From positions 66,847,192 through 66,911,191 of the forward strand of contig NC_068367.1 in the NCBI RefSeq assembly GCF_020536995.1: a DNA stretch of 64,000 bases, read 5' to 3'. The DNA is from Dreissena polymorpha (taxonomy: Eukaryota > Mollusca > Bivalvia > Myida > Dreissenidae). The translations under genes were made by a program, and so were the position numbers. Numbering within the stretch: position 1 is the first letter of the stretch; each line of letters opens with the position of its first letter. A model generated the notes under the pieces. It was not told the DNA's origin and made no database searches. It saw only the letters and a list, made by a program, of their open reading frames with translations. Positions 1 to 10,800 of the stretch are shown here, piece by piece.

Positions 1-21
1 ATGTTTCATAGGGATGCACAG

Positions 22-520
22 GTTTAGGACTTACTGAGCCTTAAGGACTTGATCTAGTTAACTATGGCACAGGGTCCAGTCTTAATAAATGAGATTCATT
101 CCAGACAAAACAACATTTAAAACATGTGGGTAAAGTGTTGTCCAACATTAGCGTGTGCAGTCCACACAGGCTAGTCAGCCTGCAAGGCACTTTGCTTTTT
201 ACGGTATTTTTCGTTTAAACTAGTTTTAAGGAAGTCTTTTCTTAGCGAAAACCCAGTTAAAGTGTCGTCCCTAATAGACTGAATGATTGTGCTGATTGTA
301 CAGGCTCAGCAATTTTGTTTGCCCAATAGGAAATCATTTGTGCAAAAATTTTCTTCACATTGGGAAATTATTGTTTGATTTTTTGCTCACAAAAACTTAT
401 TATTATATTATTGTTACTTAGTTTTAAGTCATAGAGCTGCATAAGAAACTTACAAAATGTTGCTTTTTTGTAAACCTTTTAAACTAGATCAAGTCCTTAA
501 GGCTCAGTAAGTCCTAAACC
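22..520. mobile_element. TIR element (MITE), about 500 bp, 39-bp near-perfect inverted ends
   Basis: The ends GGTTTAGGACTTACTGAGCC (from 22) and its reverse complement (to 520) form inverted repeats of about 39 bp. The AT-rich interior holds no coding frame. A degraded copy of the GTGTCGTCC foldback family is nested at about 125..310. No target duplication was resolved. It lies in the CREB intron at the left edge. Confidence 0.75.
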
Positions 521-768
521 AGCATGTGAGATTGATCTATAATGCATGTTTTTAATATTCCCAAGTGTTTTGGGTACACTGCCAGTGTCATCACATGATT
601 CAACACACTAAGCGTTATGTTATCATTTTAATTTTCGAGACATAGGTTAAATGTGCTTTGGTTCAAGCACATTTTATCTGTTTATGGTCAAACAATATTA
701 TGGATTTAATGCAAGATCCTCTTAGTAGTGCTATCAGAGTATAATAAAAGCTGCGCCATGAGCGCATG

Positions 769-1307
769 ATACGCCCGTCGTTCGCCAATGAAGTAGTAAG
801 GTAATAAATAACCCTTTGAATCCTTTTTTTACTTCAGTTTATTTGTATTTGAATACATGGTTTATTTTATAAGTACATGAGCATGGAAATCACGAAATTT
901 TGACGAACAAAGTCCCATAACTCTGGAACGACAATTCAGAATTCCGTCAAAAACGAAAGGGGATCAGGGTTTATCAATATTAAGATTGTGTTGAAATTTG
1001 AAAAAAATCCATCGAAGGATATTTGAGCTACAGTAGGACATTCAATGAAATCACGAAATTTTGACGAACAAAGTCCCATAACTCTGGAACGACAATTCAG
1101 AATTCCGTCAAAAACGAAAGGGGATCAGGGTTTATCAATATTAAGATTGTGTTAAAATTTGAAGAAAATCTGTCAAAGGATATTTGACGTAGCGTACGAC
1201 ATTAACAGACGGACGGACGGACAGACGGACGGACAGACGGACGGACAGACGGACTGACAGACGGACGCGGGGTATACCATAATACGTCCCGTCATAGACG
1301 GGCGTAT
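769..1307. mobile_element. Non-autonomous element with 161-bp tandem core and (GACG)n tail
   Basis: Two copies of a 161-bp unit begin at 889 and 1050 and are nearly identical over the ATCACGAAATTTTGACGAAC segment. A GACG/GACA microsatellite follows (about 1203..1267), then a small hairpin CCGTCATAGACGG and GTATAA. The outer ends ATACGCCCGTC (769) and GACGGGCGTAT (1297) are inverted. The tandem-core plus microsatellite plus 3' hairpin layout resembles bivalve pearl/Helentron-like elements; class is inference. Confidence 0.6.
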
Positions 1308-1644
1308 AAAAACGATAACTTATTAAGAATGAACCAAGCCTCCTTTAAACAAATATACATTTAACCAACCCTTTCACACTCAGAAGCAAATGTAAAAAGC
1401 TGTATGCACCAGCACAAAATGAGGACAGCTGTTCAGATTTTAAGCTGTTTTAAGTTTGATTCTCATCAATAAGGGTTGAAAATAAAGACTTTAAAACTTG
1501 AATCTATTAAGAAAGGTCTTTAATTTAATTTGTTTTTCTACAGGGCTACAAATAGGTTGAGATGCATATCTGAGTGGTAAAGAGTTAATGGATAGGCCAA
1601 TCTACACTAACTTTCTCGGGCGTCCCACAGGGAGAGGTCTATAC

Positions 1645-1818
1645 CTGGGATATAGAACTGCTGGCCGTCAGGGCCTTGTGCATACTGTACGATGGTTGGG
1701 CCAGTGGTTTGCCCACTGGACGATTGGTTGGCATTGGTCATCGTGAGGGTTTGCAGGCCCTGGGCTATTGGGGTCCCGTCGGCACTCACGCTGATCTGGA
1801 TGGCTCCGGATGGCAACA
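1645..1818 (-). CDS. CREB1: CREB exon, glutamine-rich Q2 activation domain
   Basis: The 174-bp exon encodes GAIQISVSADG, QGLQTLTMTN and TIVQYAQGPDGQQFYIP, closely matching the constitutive Q2 domain of CREB that contacts TFIID. It ends at a GTATAG donor. The next exon would start left of the window. Confidence 0.93.
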
Positions 1819-4800
1819 CTACAAGTTGGAGTTATATATGAGCCTCGCTCTGGGGAAACCAGGCTTAATGGATTGGGTAACACTTGGAATAAAAATAGCT
1901 CCATTTTAGGAAATATAGGCTAGATGCATGTGCATGAAACAATTGTGTAAACATTTACAAAACTTTAACCCGTACATACAATATCACATTACGGGTAATT
2001 GGTGTAGTAATTTTAGGTTGGCTTTTTATATATACATACTTTGCTGCCTGGATAACCAAAAATTAAGAAAGCTAGAGCTTTGTAACAAAAGTCACTAATA
2101 CTTCTGCACAGCTTTGTTACAGCATGGCAGCCATGACCATGGAAAAGTAAAAGGAACAGTGCACTAGACATTTCTATTCTGCTCATATGTAATTAGTAAT
2201 GTATAGCTTATGGTTAAGTTTCAATGCAATTGTCTGAGAAATGTAGATGTAGTTAGCTACACATACAGATACAATTTCAATGGCAGCCACTTAGATCAAG
2301 GGCCCATAATTCTGAAAAAAAAAACAAGAGCTGTGTTTGTGAAACACAATGCCCCCTACTGAGCTTTGAAGCCATATATTTGACCCTTGACCTTGAAGGA
2401 TGACCTTGACCTTTCACCACTCAAAATGTGCAGCTCAATGAGATACACATGCATGCAAAATGTTAAGTTGCTACCTTCAATATTGCAAAAGTTACGACCA
2501 AGGTTAAAGTTTTGGGACAGACACACACATACAATTACAGACAAACAGGCAAAAAACAATATACCCTTGATCATTCGATACAGGGCATAAAAATGAACAC
2601 ATGCGTCAAGCCTGTTGCTTTGACCTATCACCTGTTTTCCTAAAAAAAGACGTCATTCTTTCCTAATCAGAAGCCATCAAGACATACCACTAAAGATAAC
2701 TTAACAGCAAGGGAGGAATCATTTAACATGTTTGAGGCAAATCAGAATAATAAAAGAGAGATCAATATTATAGAAGTTCTTAATGATTAAGCACAACAAA
2801 CATTTATTTAAAAATCAAGGCACTAATAAGTGCTAAAACAAGCATTGTTGGTGTATTGTCAAGAAATCCTTTCCTTAACAAGACAAACAGAGCTGGCTTA
2901 CAGGGCTCGAAATTAACACGCACACACTCACAAAATGCGAGTGAAAAATACTGATTGCGAGTTAAGTTTTAAGCTACTAGTATTTTTTTGCGAGTAAAGA
3001 AATAGTGGAAAAAAAACTAGTAATATAAATGCACTCGACGTCATGAACGCTAAACCGTAGGTCATTTTATAGAACGTCTAAATACCTGTATGCGGAAGCG
3101 CGCACCTTGTATGTAGACTGGTTACTTATAGTACAGATATGCGGATAGTATTGGTACAAAGAACGTGAAACAGTCAACTATTCACATTTGTTCATTGAAC
3201 TTGAACAGACATGGCGTCGAAGCCAAACATAATTAGTTTCTTTTTGCCTACAGACGGAAATAAAAATACGAAAGATAAAGTAAAGTTAACCATTGATTTG
3301 TATTTTGGTGATGTTGCACTCAACACACGATATCATAGCTGATTTTTTTCACTATTTGAAAACCCATTAAAAATATCCCAAACTGACACTTAAACTTTGT
3401 TTTCTGAGTGAACACGACACACTTATATTTGAAAACAATACCCTTATGGTTCAAAGAACTGATATCTTTGTATGATTGCAGAAATAAAATGTGTATGTTA
3501 AGTACTTTTTATTTTGTTTTAATAGTACTAAATTAATGTCCAAACTTTTTTATGTTTCCTGCAAAATTTGCGAGACTGTTTTTGATTTTGCGAGTTGGTT
3601 TTAAAGCTGCTCGCAATGTTTTGCAAGTAGAAAAAAAAGTTAATTTCGAGCCCTGGGCTTACAGACAGTTCACTTGCATAATAAATATTTAAGTGCATAT
3701 TACAACTGCTAAAAGCTCGCCACATGCAATGCTTGGACCATGTAAGCTCTTACAAAATGTTTTTACCTCAAGGTAAATCAAATATCAGGTTTTATCAAAA
3801 CCTAGACATTAGTAATTTATTTTTAACTTTTATTTTGTAGCTCAATTACATCCGAAGCTTAATGCTTATTGAAACGCTCTCGAGTCTGTTTTCTTGGTAA
3901 AACCAGTATTCGTTTTTTTTGGTGGAGATCCAAAGAACACTCATATAGTGTGGATCAAACTCCTGACTTCCCAGTTGCTAGAAACATGATATCCACAAAG
4001 CCCTATTGACATTTAAAGAATAAAAATATTAATTGTTAGCTCGCCATTTACAAAGAAAAGAAGTCAAACAGATTGCAAAACAGAAGCACTAGTTCAGTAG
4101 TTACTAGTATCCAGGTACCTGTAGCGTTCCCGTACTGTATGGCAGCGGCCAGACCCGTACTGTCCTGGGACTCTCCGTCCTGACTACTGTCGTTTGACTC
4201 CTCCTCTATCTTCGTTACAGACACAGGGGAGGACAGCTCGTTAAAGATTTTCCTAAACAAAAGACATCTTTTTAAATAGTACTTCCATGAGGTTAATTCT
4301 ATTGAAACATGTTAACAGCTGATTTATTTTACGCTATTACTGTTACATGTTTTCCCATAATACTATGATAAATCACATAACAGTTATCTTTTCTGGTGTT
4401 TTTAAAAAAAATGCTTAATAATAATATTTGATGTGAATGAATAATTTTAATGGGTCAGAATCAGCTGTAAACATTTCTGTGCTTTATTCAAACATAACAC
4501 TTAAAGATCACAAATGTTTACAATTCCAATAAAATTTCCCTCCACTAACCCAATCATCATGGATTCAGTTACATAAATTTAAAGACACTTAACAAAGTTG
4601 CAAGGGGTTGTTTTATACCCAGTAGAAGCAATCATGTGTGACAAACTGCCTAACATCCTGTTGCTATTGTTTGAAATGTATCACACTTCCCTAGATGTGA
4701 GAAGTTTTTTCAACTTGACAGATTAACATATAACATCACCTAGGGATGTGCCCAATTATTTTCTTAATTATTTACTTGTAATCAGGTAGAGATAATGTCA

Positions 4801-7800
4801 GGTAAATTACATCAAATAACTTGACATTAAAAGTCCCCACTAATTGAAAGTATTTTACAACTCTTACTGAATGACACACAACTTAGGCATTTTCGAACAA
4901 ATAATTAATGAACAAATAATAAATTATATCACATGCATTATCATCTAATTCATTATTTGATATAAACCATTCTTATTTCTTTTAACATTTACAATATTTT
5001 CGTTATACATAAATCAAGGGACAAAATCTAATATATTCTTGCTGGTTTTCTTTTAACATGTCAATACAGACAATAACACATTGTAGTCTAGAAAGTCAAA
5101 TTAAAACAAGAGTTGACAGAGGACAGCGCGCTCGACTGTTCGAGTGCTTGACAGTATAAAGTAAGCCATCATGGGGAAATTGTTAATATTCAATAATGGG
5201 GTATAATGTGGGGTGTGGTCATTTACTAGTATTAGACGATCTTTAAAAAATAAAAAAAGGAAAAATATTTATTGTTTATATATATTTTTTTTTGGGGGGG
5301 AGGGGGGGGGGGGGGAGGGTAGGAGGAGTGAGAGGGGGGTATAATGTGGGGTGGGGTAATTTATTAGATATATTTAAAAAAAATGGGGGTGAGGGGGTTA
5401 GAGGGGGGTATAATGTGGGGTGTGGTAATTTATTAGATGATGTTTAAAAAATATTGTTGTTTGGAGGGGGGGTAGGTTTGAGGGGGGGGGGGGGGGAAAT
5501 TCTGGGTAGGGGCGTGGGGTATTGTTTGGGTGGAATCCATTGTGGTATTCAGGTAGGTGTTGTTTTGTCAAAGTAATAATAAAATGTTTTCATAAATAAA
5601 GAAGTAATGGCAATTTAAGCAAAATGTTCAATTATCTAAGTGTCAAGGGGGCCATAATTATGTCAAAAGCTTGATACAGTGGTCTGCTCTTGTTTATAGG
5701 TTGGGGTCATGTTGGTAAACAAGTATGCAACATTTAAAAAACAATATGTCAAAGGATATAGGAAATATTTGGGGTAGTACGCAAACTTCAACATATATTT
5801 ATCAATAAAATGCATATTCTAAGTATAAAAAGGGGCAATAATTATGACAAAATGCTTGATAGAGTTGTCTGCTATTGTTTATAGGTTGGGGTCATGTTGG
5901 TTAACAAGCATGCAAATATGAAAGCAATATGTCAAGGGACAAAGAAAATATTTGGGGTAGTATGAAAACTTTAACATTTGCACGCTAACGCCGGGGGTGA
6001 GAAGGATAGCTCCACTATATATTTTTGATTTTCATATATAATAGTCGAGCTAAAAATGTTTCACCGGTCTATCTAAGTTCTGAGTTCATGGTGCATCTAT
6101 TTTCTGAGTTCATTGTCTATCTATTAACTAATTTAAACCTGCATGACACTGACATTCACTAATATCACCCATTTCAAAAGGAGTCATGATCAGACTGTGA
6201 AAAACGGGGCTTAATGCATGTGCGAAAAGTGTCGTCCCAGATAAGCATATTCAGTCAACAAAGGCTAGTCAGGGACGACACTTTATTTAGCCTAAACTGG
6301 ATGTTTGCTCCAAAAGATATTCTTCATCCAAAAGTGTTGTCCCTAATTCATGGTTCAAACAGAATTCTCAAACCTAAATTCAAGCACTTTTCAAGGCCAA
6401 AGTTTCATTTTCAAGGCCGAGAACCGTAGGTTAGTTTCCTTAAAAAAGTGCATTTTCAAGCAAGTTTAACACAGTAAATATCATTTATTTGCTCAAACAA
6501 ATTCAACTTATTCCACAATAACTCATACATGTTATTTCTAGTTATTACATACATGTTATCCATCCTTAACTCAATGAGTCTCACATACAGTTTGTCAACC
6601 AGTTCCCGATAATCAGCAGTTCCGATTAATTTGTATTTAATTTTCCATAATGCCCCAATAAAAACAAAATGATAAGTGTCTAAGGTATACATTAGGTAAA
6701 GGAATAAATTAACAAAGTTTTAGCAAGAAATCTTTTGTAAATAGCTTACAGGGTGGAAAAATGCAGCAAAAAGTTAACCGGAACTGATTGAATGAGTTAT
6801 GTTTTGAAATGTGCATATGGATATAGAAGGCTTTATTATTTTCAAATAAGTTTTTTGCTGATTGAAAACAAATGCTATGACAATGTTTTGAAATACTAAT
6901 TCTGTAAGCTGAATGATTTTTAATTATTTTCCTAAGGTTGAACTTTAATTGGCTATTTATGACAAAAAACTGCATATGCCGTCTGACCTAACCTGTTATC
7001 ATACAAAATAAATATTACCCTTAATTTTTACATCTTCTCACATTGACACTAAATCCCGAAAAAATTATTGTGGTAAAAAGAATAAACGTTTTTGCCGGGC
7101 GATTCTAAACTGGTGTACTGACTGTATGTATTTACTTTTTAAAGTTATTACAAACAAACACATTGCTTCTCAATTTCATGTTTTCTTTGTGGGTTTCCCC
7201 TTTCTCGTGGCTTTTCAAAGCGCTTTCCCCCATCCCCTGACATCAACGGTCTTCATACAGACCCGACAATGTGCTTTTTGAATGTCATTTGTTTTCTGTA
7301 ACTAGGAATATTAAGTTAACCACCCTGGTTTGAAATGACACATCCCCATTGCTGCGTTTTCACTCGCGAAAATTGATCACAATGGAGAGCCTCTGACGTA
7401 TACACATAATCTGTGACGTGTACACATAACGTTTCGTACTCAATAGTGTACGAAACTTATATATTTCATACTCAACTTTTTGCGCGAAGGAATTTATGAT
7501 AATTTTCGTAATATTTCCCTTAAAAACGATTTAAGATTATAATTTAAGCGATGATACATGTAATTTTGAGCAGAAATAAACATTTTCAAGGCTTTTTTTA
7601 CATGGAATAAGCACTTTTCAAGCACTTTTTCAAGGCCAACCTTTGTTCAAGGGCTTTTCAAGCCTAGGCAGGGTTGGCACCAATCGACCACCCCCGGTTT
7701 TAACCGGTGGTTTTTACCGGTTAAAACCGCCCCGGTCAATACCCCCAAAGTGGTCATTACTGGTCAATACTGGTCGATTGAACTTTACCCCCAATTTTGA

Positions 7801-10800
7801 TTAATATTCCATGCTTAATTAAACAATATTGATAATATAAGTTAAACAAACATGTTGCCAATAATTTCTTAAGCTATTAATACCCACTATTTTATACCTG
7901 TTCATGCAATTTGTAGGCCAATCTCTCAAAATTTTGCAAATGAGTCAAGTTGGTCAATTGGATTTTTCTGGTCGATTGAATTTTTTTTCAATTCTAACGA
8001 ATTATAAATGCTCAGAAAATTCTGTGCTTGATTCAACAAGAACCTGTCAATTACTGTGTATTAGTTGTTCCTCATGCCCCACTGTCTCCACAGTCTTTCA
8101 CAGTCTTCTCACCTATACAGGTTAGGGCACCCAAAACTGATAATAGGGCCTTATATATAACTGGTCAATTGGATTTTTCTGGTCGATTGATTTTTTTTTC
8201 AATTCTAACGAATTATAAATGCTCAGAAAATTCTGTGCTTGATTCAACAAGAACCTGTCAATTACTGTGTATTAGTTGTTCCTTATGCCCCACTGTCTCC
8301 ACAGTCTTTCACAGTCTTCTCACCTATACAGATTAGGGCACCCAAAACTGATAATAGGGCCTTATATATAACATGGCACCTTTGACACAACCCTTTCTTG
8401 TCATGTATTCTTGCCTGGATTTCTTTAACAAAATAGTGAAAAAATATTTTATTTTCCATTGATATAAAAAACAAAACATAATAAGAAATAACTATTAAAA
8501 GAAAGAAATAATTGAAAAGAAGAGTCTAGAGTAGACTCACAATTGCAAACATTATTTGTTGCCAAAATCAAGAACTTTGATTGCTTATTCATTTGAAGAC
8601 CAATTGAACTTTAAAATATGAAAACCCTCTTAATATAGAAAGGAGACAAGTTAGAAGTAACTATTAAATTAATAACATTAAAAGCAAGTTATCTCATCTT
8701 GTGTGAGTGAAATGAAATAGCCTAAGGGCAGATTTGCTTCATTGTCACCATCAGAGACATACCAGTGCATGCATTTTATTAGCAATTAAGGCTTAGGGGC
8801 CAGATCATTTATGACCCTAGAAACCACAAGAGTTCTGTTTGTCCATCAGCTTATCAAATACATGTAGATTTATCAATAGATCAGTGAAATACTATGGTAA
8901 CTACAATGGTAATAATACTTCAGTAACAGATGTGATACACTGAGATAAAGATATTGCCTTAGTTCTTTTGTATTTGAGACCGCTTCCATAAATAATAAGA
9001 AGTATTTTTTACAGCTTTAAAGATTTTTTTTACAATAGATAACTCAAAAAAAGTTTATCAATTACAGAATAATTATTGATTTAATATAGAATAGCTTAAA
9101 TTGTTCCTTTGTCATGTTTAAATGCTACAATTTTCAATCGACCAGTATTGACCAATAATGACCAGTAATGACCAGTATTGACCGGTTTTAACCGGGTATT
9201 GACCGCCGGCCCGGTCAATACTCAATTGACCGGTCAATATGCCAACCCTGAGCCTAGGACTCGTTTTCAAGCACTTTTCAAGCCTTGTGCGAACCCTGCT
9301 AATTAGTCTATGAGGTCTACACATGCTTATATGAGAAGACACTTTACCCATATTAGTGTTTTTCCCAGGAGGGCAAAGGGGCATGGCGCATTACTTTCAA
9401 AAAGGGCATTTTAGCGTGCAGTTTAGGCAAAAAGAGGGCAAAAACGTTCCCTGAATACCTAAATTACGTTGAAACATGTAATCGCATCAGAAGCAGTTGT
9501 GGAAAAAATAACATATAAACAAGCACATTTAATGGTAATTGATGTATTTAACTTACTATAATTTATATTAATATATTTACGTTGCAATGTACATTTAAGT
9601 TCCATGCTGTTTCAATAAACTGTACAGCACGAAAAACATAATAAAGCAATATATGCATATGAATCTGATTATACCCCGATCCACTAACATATAAATGAAA
9701 CCATGTTTGCCATATCCCATTTTCTAACAATAATCTTGCCAAATGTTTAAAATAACATCAGTCGTCGAAATCCGCACTAGTCCGACAGCAAAAAACTAGT
9801 ATTTTTTCTTGCGGGCTTGTAGGAAATCCAATATTACAAGCCCGACGTGCTTGTACAATTCATTAAACAGAAAACAAGTTCCACTTTCATTTTCAATATT
9901 TGTAAACAAAGTTTTGAGTCCCTTAAATCAACAGACGCTTACCGGTGTTTTAACACACTGCGCACACGTGCTGGGCAATCAGCCGATAATTGGATTACTG
10001 TGCATAAAACGCATGGTTTTGTGGTTCCTGGATTACTATTATGTAAAATAAATGTTTTGCGTTGCGTTTGGGACACAGAGAGTAATGGCCGAACAGTTGT
10101 CATTGAAGTACGTCGTTGAGGAATGCGAATCTGAGGTAACTGTGATTGACGCATTTGTCAAGTGGCTTTTTGTAAAATAACCTGGCAGTTAATTGCTTAT
10201 ACAGGGTTTTTTTTCCACTTTTTGGGAAGATAGCCCATGGCTTTGGAATTGGGAATTTTATCGGAATTTTCATGAAATTGGGAAAATAAATTCATTAGCC
10301 TTTTTTTCCACACGAAAAGTCCACTGAGTAGGGAAATACTAAATTTGATTTAACTCTTTATAATCATTTAAATTAAAAGAAAAAAAATCATATAATACTT
10401 TCTTAGATGTAATTGAATTAAAATTGAGATAAAATACACGTAAGACTTCTTTCAAAAAAAAAAAAAAAAAAAATGTTTTTGTTTTTTTTTGGCAATTGGG
10501 AATTTTTTGCCACATTTTGGGAAAAAAGTATACTTTTTGGGATTGGGAACATAGCCGAATTTCGGCTATAAAATTGGGCAAAAAAAAACCCTGTTATATA
10601 TTTTCTGGTGGGTCAGGTTTGCTCTCTCTTTCACATGGATATATGGGATACATTCCTGCTAATTTTTTTACCTAAACTTTATGTATATATTTATAATTGT
10701 GATTTGATTGAAATCCGTGTGTGAAATAGAGAATAATACGTTAGTGTTGATTATAGATCAGGTTTATCATGCAAGGCTCAGAAAACAAAAAGCACAAGCC

